A stretch of DNA of 64,000 nt from Bin80 sp026708685 (lineage in GTDB: Bacteria > Bacteroidota > Rhodothermia > Rhodothermales > Bin80). The position numbers and the translations under genes were made by a program. The notes beneath the pieces are model-generated. The model saw only the letters and a program-made list of their open reading frames with translations, did not search any database and was not told where the DNA came from. The stretch lies in NCBI GenBank assembly GCA_965200955.1, contig OZ241742.1, positions 2,480,001 through 2,544,000 of the forward strand. Direction: 5' to 3'. Positions 19,610-29,337 of this stretch are shown piece by piece; within the stretch, counting starts at the first letter, position 1; each line of letters starts with the position of its first letter.

Positions 19610-20109
19610 GTTCTATCGTTATTAGAACGATCCCAAACAGGATATCCAATGAGTAGCAGGAAAAGGTAAATGTTCGGTAACATTCGAAATATGTGTATAT
19701 TTCAGCAATCATGATTCATGACAACTAGGAATATTTCAGTTGCAATGATTCAAATTGTTGAATTAGCGAGAGTTCTACAAATTTGATGATGGAATTGTTG
19801 TATAGGTTGAGAAGCAACTTGAGAAACTTGCAACCACGATCAAATTCTAGTTTTGACTATGATCACCGCACTGGTGTGTCATTTACGGGGAATTTCGCCA
19901 TTCAAGTAGCAATATCTTGTAGAATGATGATCCGATCAATCTATGGTGGTAGATCACGTGTTGTATTCGCTGGAGGACTGATCTAACTTTGATGGATCTA
20001 TGTTCTGTGATTCGGTGGTTCGTTGTAATGCTTACACTATGTAAATCTACCATTAAACAGTTCTCATCCAACCGTGGGGATCAATAGATAAAGATGTACA
20101 AGTACGCAT
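19610..20109. other. Divergent intergenic region
   Basis: 500 bp between the kinase cluster (leftward) and a glycosyltransferase (rightward). It should hold both promoters. No clear gene, operator palindrome or hairpin was recognised. Confidence 0.45.
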
Positions 20110-21270
20110 ATGGAAGCTATACCATTAGATAGTAACCCTCAAAGGATTGTTCTTGTTGGACCAATGTATCCTTTTCGTGGGGGTATTGCACATCTGTCCG
20201 AGAGAATGGCGACGGGTTTTGTAGAACGAGGGTATCATGTTTCAGCAATCACGTTTACTCGCCAATATCCTAATTTCCTTTTCCCTGGGAAAACTCAGTA
20301 CGAAACCCAAGCTGTTCCAGATCGTGCTGTGGACGCAGAGCGGCTGATTGATTCATTGAATCCATTTTCGTGGTGGAAGGCATCAAGAAGAATTCAAGAA
20401 ATGGAGCCGGACATTGTGATTTTCAGATACTGGCTTCCCTTTTTTGCACCAGCATTTGGTACAATCGCCCGTTTGCTCTCTTACCGTGGAATTAAGTCAA
20501 TTGCGGTAGTTGACAACGCCCTGCCTCACGAACGTCGTCTTGGAGATATTGCATTAGGGGGTTACTTCTTCAGAGCTATCAAGGGGTGTGTTGTCATGTC
20601 TTCCTCGGTTGGTAAAGATATTGATTCCATGAATTTATCTTGCCCTAAGGTTTATGCTCCTCATCCGCTCTATGATAGTTTTGGTGCCCCATCCGATCCT
20701 GTTAAAGCACGTGAAAAATTACAAATAGATCATGATGCACCAGTAGTCCTCTTTTTTGGCTTTATTAGGAGATACAAGGGCTTACATATTTTGATTGAGA
20801 GCATTAGTGAAATCAAAGAAATACTCCCGAATATCCGTGTTCTTGTGGCTGGAGAGTTTTATGAAGATGAGGCTTTTTGTAAAGTACAAGTCAAAGATCT
20901 TGGTTTATCAGATCAAATACGTTTTTTTGATCATTACATTCCAAAAGATGATGTGGCAGGTTATTTTGCTGCTGCAGATGTAGTCGTTCAACCATATCTA
21001 TCAGCAACTCAGAGTGGAGTTGCTCAGGTTGCGTATCATTTTGAAGTACCAGTGATCACTACGGATGTAGGTGGATTGGCAGAAGTGGTGGCCCACGAGG
21101 AGGCTGGGCTCATTGTGCCTCCTAATGATTTCGAAGCACTTACTCACGCAATTAAAAGATTTTTTCTTGAGGAGATGAAAGACAAACTTACAAAGGGGGT
21201 ACAGTCCCAGAAAGGACAATTTGGATGGGACAGACTACTTGATGCCATTGAGATCGTCATCAATACCTGA
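20110..21270 (+). CDS. GT4-type glycosyltransferase
   Basis: 386 residues with a two-domain GT-B layout. The N-terminal glycine-rich turn is LVGPMYPFRGGIAHLSERM; the C-terminal half has FFGFIRRYKGLHIL, then VVQPYLSATQSGVAQVAYHFEVPVI, a variant of the nucleotide-sugar-binding E-x7-E region. It transfers a sugar from an activated donor to a glycan or lipid acceptor at the cytoplasmic membrane face; the sugar cannot be named. It stands alone here, distant from the polysaccharide cluster at 37-43 kb. Confidence 0.85.
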   Translation: MEAIPLDSNPQRIVLVGPMYPFRGGIAHLSERMATGFVERGYHVSAITFTRQYPNFLFPGKTQYETQAVPDRAVDAERLIDSLNPFSWWKASRRIQEMEPDIVIFRYWLPFFAPAFGTIARLLSYRGIKSIAVVDNALPHERRLGDIALGGYFFRAIKGCVVMSSSVGKDIDSMNLSCPKVYAPHPLYDSFGAPSDPVKAREKLQIDHDAPVVLFFGFIRRYKGLHILIESISEIKEILPNIRVLVAGEFYEDEAFCKVQVKDLGLSDQIRFFDHYIPKDDVAGYFAAADVVVQPYLSATQSGVAQVAYHFEVPVITTDVGGLAEVVAHEEAGLIVPPNDFEALTHAIKRFFLEEMKDKLTKGVQSQKGQFGWDRLLDAIEIVINT

Positions 21271-21408
21271 ATTGTTAGTACAACATCACCAACGATAGGA
21301 TTGAATGATCATGATGATGATTTCTTGAGATAAGATTAATTTGAATCTAAATATGGAAGAAGCATAATTTGATGTAGGGCTTGCGATCAGAACAGAACTA
21401 TTGAGTGA

Positions 21409-22296
21409 TCAGGCCTTATTTTCTTGATTAATACGGTAAGCCATACTTGCGAGTACATATGATTGATTCTCAATTACTGCTCTGCTCGCACCATCTGCGT
21501 TGGGAAATAAGCGGGCGGCATTGATGCCAAAGAGGCTACAAAGTTTATAGAGTTTGAAACATTCAGAAATGGGCATTGTCAGTTTGAGAATTGATTGATC
21601 TGAGGGTAGATACTCTTCAAGACTTTTAATGAACACAGGTTCATCTACTTTTTCAAGGAGTGGATGGACGGTAAAAACTCCATGTTGAGCAACTACATTT
21701 TTTGAAACAGAACCACTAACCTTAAGAACTCTAACTTCGCCCCGAAAAGTATTCTTAGAGGTTCCCTTATCAAAAGCAAATATAGCTATTTCTTGATCAC
21801 CTTTCCAATCAGGCTCAGATAGTGCATGACTCATGGCAAAATAAGCTGCTATAAACGGATTGGTGGTCCAATCAAGAAGTCGGGTAGGGATCCCATGAAG
21901 TTGTGCCATTGCCATAGCATCAATTAATTCTTCATGTGGCCATTCATCAAGGTTGGGTAGATACTTTTGAAAGTTATGATCAAACAAATTTCTTTCTCGG
22001 AATCCGACAGAATCATTGGGAATTATACTCCCGGCTTCGTCACAGAAGTAGATAAAATCCCTTAACATTGAAAATTCTGCCCAAACTAAATCTTGAGAAA
22101 GCAATTTATCAGAGATTAAATGCTTGAACACTTCAATCGACTGAGGGCGTAAAAGTGTAGGAATTAAATCCCATTGAGCATTGCCTTGCCCTCTATAAAT
22201 TACTTCGGTATCATCAAAGTTAGTGCTTTGGTGTAATGCACTTAATTCAGCCCATATGGAATCTGCAGTCTCCAACTTTCTATTTTTGATCATCAT
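21409..22296 (-). CDS. FRG domain protein
   Basis: 295 residues. The domain-defining motif is VIYRGQGNAQWDLIPTLLRP near residue 34, followed by AQLHGIPTRLLDWTTNPFIAAYFA near residue 135, both typical of FRG proteins. The FRG domain is found in many mobile and defence-associated genes; its biochemical activity is not well defined. A small gene sits 27 bp upstream on the same strand and is probably cotranscribed. Confidence 0.85.
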   Translation of the reverse strand: MMIKNRKLETADSIWAELSALHQSTNFDDTEVIYRGQGNAQWDLIPTLLRPQSIEVFKHLISDKLLSQDLVWAEFSMLRDFIYFCDEAGSIIPNDSVGFRERNLFDHNFQKYLPNLDEWPHEELIDAMAMAQLHGIPTRLLDWTTNPFIAAYFAMSHALSEPDWKGDQEIAIFAFDKGTSKNTFRGEVRVLKVSGSVSKNVVAQHGVFTVHPLLEKVDEPVFIKSLEEYLPSDQSILKLTMPISECFKLYKLCSLFGINAARLFPNADGASRAVIENQSYVLASMAYRINQENKA

Positions 22297-22323
22297 CTTG
22301 AGTTAATGACCATTTGATAAGAT

Positions 22324-22578
22324 TTAAGATCGCGTATATGGCTTGACCCCAATCATTCTACCAGAGCCAACATGCTCCATGATGGTTGTGTAGGGAAAGA
22401 TGGTTCTCGTCCGGATTGTCCATGACTCCATGTCTTCCCTATCTCTGACGATTACCTTGTGAGTTGGTGACCACTCCAATAATTTAGGTAAATCAGGATA
22501 GAAAACTTCCCAGACTGATCGATCACTGAGTGTGATTTTTTTTCCGTAATTTTCAATCTTAACAATCTGAAGTTCCAT
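22324..22578 (-). CDS. Small conserved-looking hypothetical protein
   Basis: 84 residues, not recognised. Composition is that of a real soluble protein, with beta-rich patterns (VKIENYGKKITLSDRSVWEVF; HKVIVRDRED). It sits just upstream of the FRG gene in the same direction, so it may be a partner, but nothing in the sequence shows a role. Confidence 0.5.
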   Translation of the reverse strand: MELQIVKIENYGKKITLSDRSVWEVFYPDLPKLLEWSPTHKVIVRDREDMESWTIRTRTIFPYTTIMEHVGSGRMIGVKPYTRS

Positions 22579-22849
22579 GGATCAATTAGTGAATGGATTT
22601 AGAATATCTTATAGTTTTAATTTTATCGTTTGTTCCATAATTGTATTTCTTGGAAATGTCATTCTCTCTCCACTTAATAGAACATAGAGTTGATGTATTG
22701 GATGAGAAAACACGGCTCTGACAGTATTTGGTCTATCCTCACGGGAATTGTCTTTTCTAAACTGCTACCACCAAAATCATGAGTATAATTCATCGTAGAT
22801 TTCCGAATTATTACTTGATCTGAATCAATTAAGATGAATAACCCTTAAC

Positions 22850-23422
22850 TCAAGGATTAGGTTTTGTTTTATGAAATAATTTTCCAATGATATGATCAGG
22901 TTCTCCAATCAAGTTATTAAAATACACCCGCTCAACTCTTCGATTACAGTCGTGAACTAGAATGTGTTTATAGCTTAACTGTGAGGCAGAATAAATACTT
23001 TGCATTCGGCCAGGAGTCTTTCTGTTGGATCCTCTTGGAGCATCTATAAAGATGAGATCCCAGTTGGTCTTTACAATGTAATCTGGAAGATTCATCCATA
23101 ATTTATCAGGCTGATCAATAAGCTTTCTCCAATGCTTTCTTTGAGTATGGTAATTGACAGTGATTATATTCGCATCGGGACGCTCATTCTTAGTATAATT
23201 GATCCATTCATGGTTATCCTCTAAAAAATAAGTGTGTCCTCCATCGTTGAGTTTGATCCAATATGGACTATCATATCCTGTTCCAAAGACAAGAACATTA
23301 CCAGGGCTAAAGTCATGGATTAAATCAGCAATATAGAGATACTCTTCAACAGAGCAATTGTCAGGATTGATGTTGACTAATTCTTGAAAGTCAATCTTCA
23401 TCATCATATAGATTTTTATCAA
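22850..23422 (-). CDS. DUF579/GXM-like polysaccharide methyltransferase
   Basis: 190 residues (several possible starts within the first eight). It has the three blocks I associate with DUF579 glucuronoxylan methyltransferases: VFGTGYDSPYWIKLNDGG followed by TYFLEDNHEWI, then WDLIFIDAPRGSNRKTPGRM, then ILVHDCNRRVERVYFNNLIG. The first block binds SAM. The family is best known from plant xylan methylation, with bacterial members less studied. The substrate is likely an acidic glycan, which is inference. It is isolated between the FRG and PorT genes. Confidence 0.72.
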   Translation of the reverse strand: MIKIYMMMKIDFQELVNINPDNCSVEEYLYIADLIHDFSPGNVLVFGTGYDSPYWIKLNDGGHTYFLEDNHEWINYTKNERPDANIITVNYHTQRKHWRKLIDQPDKLWMNLPDYIVKTNWDLIFIDAPRGSNRKTPGRMQSIYSASQLSYKHILVHDCNRRVERVYFNNLIGEPDHIIGKLFHKTKPNP

Positions 23423-23635
23423 AGATCAGAAGCATTTTTCAGTGAGATTGAGCTTAAATGGGGTGGTGGTTTCGATGAATCAAAAATCATTAAAGAGATG
23501 TTCATATTCTTCATTCTATCCAATGCTCTTGAGGTTGAGATTGAGTAGATTTTATGTGAGCATTCTTACGAGATATCAACTTCGTTACTTGTTGAATCGT
23601 CGCAATAGCAGATCATTTAAGGAAAGTGAGATTTG

Positions 23636-24283
23636 TTAAAAGAGCACTCCGGCCATGATTGCCCACCCCTGATTGTTGAGTACTGTTGTCTCACCTGTTT
23701 CGGATGATGGTTTGGTGACATCATTTTGTCCGCGATAATATCGTATCTCAATGGTAAATCGTTGATTAATCAAGTGAACATCAATTCCAGCACCCGTGAT
23801 TAGTCCATAATCAAACGATTCAATGGAATCATTTTCATCAAGAAACACTTGCCCACTTTCATCAGCTTCTACAAGAATTACAGATTCCAAAACGAATAGT
23901 GATGCACCACCGAAAAAGACTCTTGGGCGAAGAATTCCAGATGAATCAAACCTAAATTGAGCCAATACAGGAATCGATAGGTATGAAGCTCTGATTGTTA
24001 AAAGACCGGGAAAACTATTGAACTGAATTCGCGTTTTTGATCCCATTTGGATGTAGAGGAGTTCTCCAACGGCACTAAGTTCTCCAATAAGTCTCAGTTC
24101 GGATGCGGCACCTCCAGCTACTCCTGAGATAGAACTCCATGTGGTTTCCCCAGCGGCAAGATTTCCAGCAAATGTAGTCTGAGTCATCCCAAATTTCAGT
24201 CCTCCACTGATCAATTGGGCGTGAGCCGATATATGACCAATCTGGAAAACGATTAGCATCACAAGGATGGTGAGGAATCGCAT
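23636..24283 (-). CDS. PorT-type outer-membrane beta-barrel protein
   Basis: 215 residues with a signal peptide (first ~22 residues, ending HAQ) and repeated amphipathic beta-strands, beginning with the GGLKFGMTQTTF strand typical of Bacteroidota OMP_b-brl_2/PorT proteins and ending in an aromatic strand (GWAIMAGVLF) suited to outer-membrane insertion. It is probably an 8-10-stranded barrel of unknown ligand. This is one of the better taxonomic hints in the window. Confidence 0.8.
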   Translation of the reverse strand: MRFLTILVMLIVFQIGHISAHAQLISGGLKFGMTQTTFAGNLAAGETTWSSISGVAGGAASELRLIGELSAVGELLYIQMGSKTRIQFNSFPGLLTIRASYLSIPVLAQFRFDSSGILRPRVFFGGASLFVLESVILVEADESGQVFLDENDSIESFDYGLITGAGIDVHLINQRFTIEIRYYRGQNDVTKPSSETGETTVLNNQGWAIMAGVLF

Positions 24284-24519
24284 GAATCAACAAAAGATGG
24301 AGCAGAGGAGAAGTTGGGAAAGATATTACAATGATAAAGAGTCAAGCCATTCGTTCGGATAAATAGAATCAATCGCTTGCGGCTGGTCCAGAAACAATAA
24401 AGATATTCATGACTCTGAAAATCTCCGAGGACGGCACAATGATAATATTGTGAGTTGTACTTTGAATTTTGATACATATCAAAGCCTTCAACAATAAAAT
24501 CAACATTGTGTTTTCCGAA

Positions 24520-25788
24520 TTAATAACTGAGAGGTTTTGGGTTACTTTCCCATAACATTCGTATTGGAACCATGTACATACCGTTTCCGAAGCTAGCACA
24601 GACCTCTCCGTCATAAAGCACAGCACCGTATGTGAACTGATCAGGGCATGTAGACTTGAGTTTACGTAAACCTTTAAAGTCAGAATTTACGATAGAAGCC
24701 CCTGCCTTAACTTCAATTCCTGCAATTTCGAAAGCACCGCGTTCAATGACTAAGTCTACTTCGACTTGATCCCTATCACGGAAATGAAAGAATGAATACT
24801 GTTGATCGGAAAAACTTGCCTGTTTTTTCAGTTCTTGAAACACAAAGGTTTCAAGCAGATGTCCAAGAAGAGTGCGTTGTTCGTTTAAGTCATTGGCATT
24901 CAAGCCAAGTAGTGCACAAGCAATCCCAGTATCACCAAAATGAATCTTTGGTGTTTTGATTAACCTATTGAGTCGATTGGTATACCAAGCTGGTAGGCGT
25001 TCAATCAGGAACTGGTACTCCAATAGTGTCAAATAATCCTGAGTTGTATTGCGATTCATTTGTAGACTGGATCCGATATCAGAAATGTTTAAAAGTTGCC
25101 CAGTTAGATGGGCAACCGATTGGAGCAATTTGGGCAATACTTCAATTGAGCGAATTTTAGATAGATCTAGAATATCCTTTGAAATAATATTCTCAACATA
25201 ATTTTTAAGCCAGTTGGAGCGTTTACGGTCAGATGATAGGTTGAGTACTTGAGGATAACCACCTAAAACGATGCGTTGAGCAAGGTTTGTAGAAAGAGCT
25301 TCAGCTGAACATGTTGGAAAATCACCGGAAAATAACCGCTCTATAAATGACTTTGATTGACTCTGTTCAATTTCCTGTTGAGAAAATGGATGTAAGCGAA
25401 GTGTTTCCATGCGACCAACCAGTGCGTCGGCCAAATCTGGCATCATTAAAACATTTGAAGAACCAGTAAGCAAGAACATTCCTGCTTTGCGGTTACGATC
25501 ATCAGCTATTTTAAGGTTTCGGCTCAATTGTGGGACTCTTTGAATCTCATCAAGTATTGTCCGCTCAGAGCAATTTCGGAGGAACAAGTTAGGATCATTC
25601 TGGGCAGATATTCGCACCTCATCAGAGTCAAAAGTGAAGTAGGTATACCCAAGATCTTCCCCTATCTCTTTACACAGGGTAGTTTTTCCGCACTGTCTTG
25701 GTCCATGAAGGAGGGTAACGGGCGAAGACTCTAACGATTCAATAAGTAACGACTTGAGATGTCGAGGGACAAATTTACCAGATCTCAT
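24520..25788 (-). CDS. AAA_14 / DUF4143 ATPase
   Basis: 422 residues from the ATG at 25788 (MRSGKFVPRH). The frame continues 20 codons into the adjacent recombinase element, but those residues are element-derived. Walker A is HGPRQCGKTT near residue 30, Walker B-like ERTILDEIQRVP, sensor LLTGSSN; the DUF4143 nuclease-fold region near the end has DQVEVDLVIER and GIEVKAG. COG1373 proteins of this kind are widespread and functionally unresolved, often linked to toxin-like or defence loci. Element copy A lies 23 bp upstream and has replaced the native promoter; the recombinase is transcribed toward this gene. Confidence 0.85.
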   Translation of the reverse strand: MRSGKFVPRHLKSLLIESLESSPVTLLHGPRQCGKTTLCKEIGEDLGYTYFTFDSDEVRISAQNDPNLFLRNCSERTILDEIQRVPQLSRNLKIADDRNRKAGMFLLTGSSNVLMMPDLADALVGRMETLRLHPFSQQEIEQSQSKSFIERLFSGDFPTCSAEALSTNLAQRIVLGGYPQVLNLSSDRKRSNWLKNYVENIISKDILDLSKIRSIEVLPKLLQSVAHLTGQLLNISDIGSSLQMNRNTTQDYLTLLEYQFLIERLPAWYTNRLNRLIKTPKIHFGDTGIACALLGLNANDLNEQRTLLGHLLETFVFQELKKQASFSDQQYSFFHFRDRDQVEVDLVIERGAFEIAGIEVKAGASIVNSDFKGLRKLKSTCPDQFTYGAVLYDGEVCASFGNGMYMVPIRMLWESNPKPLSY

Positions 25789-25874
25789 CAGATAAATTAG
25801 TGGTATAAAGGATATCTTGCAGTGATGAATGCAATCTGTTGGGTTCATATGTAATATTGGAAGATGGTGGATAG

Positions 25875-27893
25875 TTAGGGGGTATATTTATACATGAAAT
25901 AGCTTCGATTTGAAGCTTGAATTCGTTGAATTTCGATGTTTCTGTCGGATCTTGAACGCACTCGTAGTCCCTCATAACTCATGCCTAGTTCAGATGCAAG
26001 TTCATGTCCAGTCTGATACCCCTGTTGACGCAATTTGTTACGTATACGCGTAAGTCCGTTTTTCATGCCATGCCGCATACGGATTCTCTGAATACTCTTT
26101 TTTGTAAACGAATCCCCCCGGGAATCAAGATGTCCGCGTTGATTTAATTTCCGAGCGACATCAGGATCTGTGTATCCAACTTCAAGCAAAGTTTCAAGTT
26201 CGGCCAAAATCTCTGGTGATGCATCACGGCGCACAACGAATGCACGCGGTAAACGTACCTCAATCGGAGCTAATTCTTGGGTTTGTCCTCCACGTAAACG
26301 AATCTTAATCTCCACTTGGCTACCGTTTCGGATGAGGGTCACATCTTCAATCAAATATCCCAGAAGACGTTTGCGCTCCTCGTTGCTCGTTGCAACGGCA
26401 TTCCAGACTTTGCCAAAGTCTTCGGCAAGTGCAAGAATTTTCTCGTCAAGCTCCTGATCACATAGACTCTTGTGCATCTCAACATGGCTCTCACGTTCAT
26501 TTACCGCATCTTCATAGGCCTTCATATTGGATTCCCATTCACCTTCAAGGGTCGCAGCTACGCGCCGATTGGATGGATCTACTTCCATGAAGCGACGACG
26601 AGCTAACTCTGTGTGATCGGACAATTCGGCAATGCGATTTTGTCTCTGGCGGTCTGCCTCCTCAAAGTCTACACGTAACTGTTCACGAACCCTCAAGGAA
26701 AGGGACAAGTTCTCTTGATTGATGGCCCCAACAATAAAGCTGCTGACGGCCGCATCTACGGCTTCTCCCCGTACCGACTGACAGGTCAACTTCCTGTGAT
26801 TACAACGATTCTTTTTGCATACATAATACCAGTGCCGCTCCTGATTTTTGGATGAGGTATAGATCACCTGCATTTGATAACCACAGATTCCACACAAGAC
26901 TCTTGATGAAAGAAGTGCCTGCCCTGATCGCGGAGACGGCACTCGATCTTTACCTCTCAAAAAATGGAGTCCATTGGCATGGAGTCTCTGCTGATTTTTC
27001 ATATATTCATCCCAATCAATATAGCCTTCATGAGCATCTTGGATACAGACTCTCCATTGCTCCATGGGGAGCTCTACGGTACGGAAAGTTTCGTCAGGTA
27101 AACGCTCTCTTCTGCGGCGACCGTAGCTGTAACAACCCGCATAACGAGGGCTACGCAAGATTTGTAGAACCCGGCTCGGTGTGGATGGATTCCAATGAAT
27201 GGATGCTCCGATATTGCGTGCCGGAAGGTGAATCTTCTGTTGGAGTAGCCATTGATGGACTTTAGATGCAGATTTTAACCTGCGAAAGGATCTAAACACA
27301 AGATCAATGGCATCCCGAACACGAGGATCTGGATCCTTGACGACCTGATTGGAATCGGTATACACCAATCCTACGGGTAGGGCGAGTTTCAAGGCACCGC
27401 GCTGTGCCTTATTGCGCTGTCCTTGAATCATCCGTTGACGAATTCCCCGTAATTCAAATTCCGATAGCTGTCCTTTGATCCCCAGCAATAACCAGTCGTT
27501 GTCATCCGATGCGTCGTAGACACCGTACTCGTCCAGAATGAGGGTATTCGTGATGGATGCGATTTTAAGCAGCTGTTGCCATTCTGCACTATTACGACAG
27601 AGACGAGACACCTCAAGACAGAGTACAATGCCTACTTCTCCGGCGCCAACACGTGCCCGCAAATCTTGGAACCCTGTGCGATGCACACTGGTTGCCCCTG
27701 ACATGCCTTGATCCTCATCAATCACATGGATCTGTTCCATGGTCCATCCCAGATCCATTGCACGGTGACGAAGATCATACTGTCGTCGTTGACTCTCTTT
27801 GTTATTGTGAACCTGTTGCAAAGAGGATTGCCGTATATAGAGACAAGCCTGACGGTTGAGGTGGTGCTGGGTAATCTTGGAAGAATCAATCAT
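25875..27893 (-). CDS. Large serine recombinase (copy A)
   Basis: 672 residues. The N-terminal resolvase domain has the catalytic serine in YIRQSS (S23), then DEDQGMSGATSVHRTGF, VLCLEVSRLCRN and FELRGIRQRM. A recombinase domain follows (PRVRDAIDLVF), then a zinc ribbon (CGICGYQM ... CKKNRCNHRKLTC, near 335-370), a coiled-coil stretch and a C-terminal DNA-binding region. It would cut and rejoin DNA at the element ends through a Ser-linked intermediate with a 2-bp stagger. Its ATG overlaps the end of the preceding small ORF by 8 bp. Unlike phage integrases it comes with no phage genes. Confidence 0.92.
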   Translation of the reverse strand: MIDSSKITQHHLNRQACLYIRQSSLQQVHNNKESQRRQYDLRHRAMDLGWTMEQIHVIDEDQGMSGATSVHRTGFQDLRARVGAGEVGIVLCLEVSRLCRNSAEWQQLLKIASITNTLILDEYGVYDASDDNDWLLLGIKGQLSEFELRGIRQRMIQGQRNKAQRGALKLALPVGLVYTDSNQVVKDPDPRVRDAIDLVFRSFRRLKSASKVHQWLLQQKIHLPARNIGASIHWNPSTPSRVLQILRSPRYAGCYSYGRRRRERLPDETFRTVELPMEQWRVCIQDAHEGYIDWDEYMKNQQRLHANGLHFLRGKDRVPSPRSGQALLSSRVLCGICGYQMQVIYTSSKNQERHWYYVCKKNRCNHRKLTCQSVRGEAVDAAVSSFIVGAINQENLSLSLRVREQLRVDFEEADRQRQNRIAELSDHTELARRRFMEVDPSNRRVAATLEGEWESNMKAYEDAVNERESHVEMHKSLCDQELDEKILALAEDFGKVWNAVATSNEERKRLLGYLIEDVTLIRNGSQVEIKIRLRGGQTQELAPIEVRLPRAFVVRRDASPEILAELETLLEVGYTDPDVARKLNQRGHLDSRGDSFTKKSIQRIRMRHGMKNGLTRIRNKLRQQGYQTGHELASELGMSYEGLRVRSRSDRNIEIQRIQASNRSYFMYKYTP

Positions 27894-28140
27894 GATGACG
27901 AAGGTTGTGGTGAAGGAAACAGCAGGTCATGGATGCAGCCTGATAGAGAAGTTCATCTGACGGGTCCAGATGAGCCGGTACTCCACCCCGTGAAACAGAG
28001 CGTTGCATCGGGGCAGTACGTTGTACAGCCCGTAACAATCCGTGATGAAGCAGGAGGGAAATTGCATGACTCTGTTGCCCCCTAAGCCAAGCATCACGCC
28101 AGAGGTGATAGCGGTAAATTCCCTGACCATCTAGATCCAT
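27886..28140 (-). CDS. Small element ORF downstream of HTH gene (copy A)
   Basis: 84 codons from ATG (MDLDGQGIYRYHLWRD), reading to the recombinase start and overlapping it. The frame is open upstream into the end of the HTH gene, in the other frame, at a run of nine A. No family recognised; it has a cysteine/histidine-rich end (CCFLHHNLRHHD). It may be a separate protein or the extension of the HTH protein made by slippage at the A9 run. Confidence 0.5.
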   Translation of the reverse strand: MDLDGQGIYRYHLWRDAWLRGQQSHAISLLLHHGLLRAVQRTAPMQRSVSRGGVPAHLDPSDELLYQAASMTCCFLHHNLRHHD

Positions 28141-28153
28141 GTCATCAGATTCG

Positions 28154-28594
28154 TCAGGCGTTTTTTTTTGACAGAGCCCGTTGAAGCCCTGTGAAATGAA
28201 TGGATACCTTGAAGTAGTCATTGACCAAATCAGTAAGATCACGGATACTCGTCGGTCCATGTTCAATCCGATAATTCCGTGCAAATTCCACCATCTCAGG
28301 TGTAATCTTGTGGGGACCCTGCGGTCCGCGTTTCGCGGGAATCAAGGCTTGTAATCCCCCACTTATATACGCACGTCTCAGGCGCGTGTAGGTAGAAACG
28401 GACATTCCGAATTGAGCGGAGAGTTCTTTGATCGGCGTGTGTTTTGAATACGCACGAATCATCTCGTATCGAACTTGGAGAAGATCCCGAGCATCAAAGA
28501 AAGAGCTGTCGGAAAAAAGGGGATCCGTCACCCTCTCTGGTCGCGAATTGAGCGTTCCAGAGGCGCGAAGATATTCAATCTTTTTGTCGTTCAT
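28154..28594 (-). CDS. Helix-turn-helix protein of the element (copy A)
   Basis: 146 residues from the ATG at 28594 (MNDKKIEYLRASG). An upstream ATG at 28747 would add 51 residues of poor composition that overlap the DUF5372-like frame. A homeodomain-like HTH is visible (TPIKELSAQFGMSVSTYTRLRRAY) followed by an IS630-type second helix region (HKITPEMVEFARNYR). It probably binds element ends or its promoter. The last codons cross a nine-A run, giving SKKNA and a stop. Confidence 0.75.
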   Translation of the reverse strand: MNDKKIEYLRASGTLNSRPERVTDPLFSDSSFFDARDLLQVRYEMIRAYSKHTPIKELSAQFGMSVSTYTRLRRAYISGGLQALIPAKRGPQGPHKITPEMVEFARNYRIEHGPTSIRDLTDLVNDYFKVSIHFTGLQRALSKKNA

Positions 28595-28733
28595 GAAAGG
28601 ATTGTTTATGATTAAAATATAATATACAAAAATAAATCCACTTCCACCACATTTTTTGGAAAATATTCTAAAAAACCGCTCATTAAGCCTATATTCCCAA
28701 GAATGTTGAATAATTAATGAGCATAATGTTGAT

Positions 28734-29060
28734 TTATTTATGAGCATCTAAAAGAACATCTAACAACGACCGCAGCTCCATGAGGTCATCTATTCTAAAC
28801 AGAGCACGACCCGATGAAACACGGTCAAAATCGTCAACCTCACGAAGGTTGGTCCAGTCTCTGGGAAAACGGCGATGACCGTCTTTGCCTACAATACAGC
28901 GGATCAACTGCGATTTTTTGGAGAGAAGTGAGCCCTGGATGGGAAAAATCCGGCCCGACCAAGGATGAAAAGGATGGGTGACTTTAATGCAACAGGGAGG
29001 ATCCGTTCGACAGAACTCTGGAGGAGAGACGGTACCGACCTCTGCTTGACATTGATCCAG
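28734..29060 (-). CDS. DUF5372-like element protein without ATG start (copy A)
   Basis: A 108-codon open frame at the left end of the element that lacks any in-frame ATG; a CTG at 29060 is the best in-element start I can see. The translation contains CCIKVTHPFHPWSGRIF, then RRFPRDWTNL and SSGRALFRIDDLMELRSLL, which matches my memory of DUF5372 proteins that accompany this type of recombinase. The match in order and spacing argues for a real gene using a non-ATG start, or one that lost its start. Confidence 0.55.
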   Translation of the reverse strand: MDQCQAEVGTVSPPEFCRTDPPCCIKVTHPFHPWSGRIFPIQGSLLSKKSQLIRCIVGKDGHRRFPRDWTNLREVDDFDRVSSGRALFRIDDLMELRSLLDVLLDAHK

Positions 29061-29103
29061 ATGTTTTGCATCTGGAGATGTACAATATGTCTAATAGTGT
29101 GAG

Positions 29104-29187
29104 ATTTATGCAAAATCTATTGTAATAATGCACCTCAGATGTTCCAAAGCAGTATTTCTACCAGAACGCAGAGGTTTTGCAAAAACA
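29104..29187. repeat. Degenerate MITE copy 1
   Basis: One good end (GAGGTTTTGCAAAAAC at 29171-29186) and an internal block related to the other MITEs (AGTATTTCTACCAGAA); the opposite end (ATTTATGCAAAATCT) is degraded. It starts 14 bp from the border of recombinase element copy A. Confidence 0.6.
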
Positions 29188-29337
29188 TTCGTATTACATT
29201 GAAATTCATCGATTATCATATCTAGGAGCTATCCATAAACACTGAGTAAACATATAAAACTTTTCACGACCAGCCGAAATGTTGCTCCAGATTACTTCTA
29301 ACAGTGTGTGATACTATATTGAAGAATTTCTGTTTCA

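Larger units (their letters stand above)
25812..29089 (-). mobile_element. Serine-recombinase transposable element, copy A
   Basis: 3.28 kb, in reverse orientation to copy B at 51291-54567. Borders were set by comparing the two copies: homology starts at ATATTGTACATCTCC (29089 side) and stops at CTGCAAGATAT (25812 side), with unrelated DNA outside. The element begins and ends with AT, fitting a 2-bp duplicated core as expected for a serine recombinase. The left end carries the hairpin CCAGATG-CAAAA-CATCTGG. It encodes, in order, a DUF5372-like protein, a helix-turn-helix protein, a small ORF and the recombinase. All encoded proteins are identical in both copies. Confidence 0.88.

Noticed and set aside
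25875..27893. Prophage integrase
   Set aside because: No phage structural or lysis genes nearby; two short identical elements indicate a transposon-like unit.
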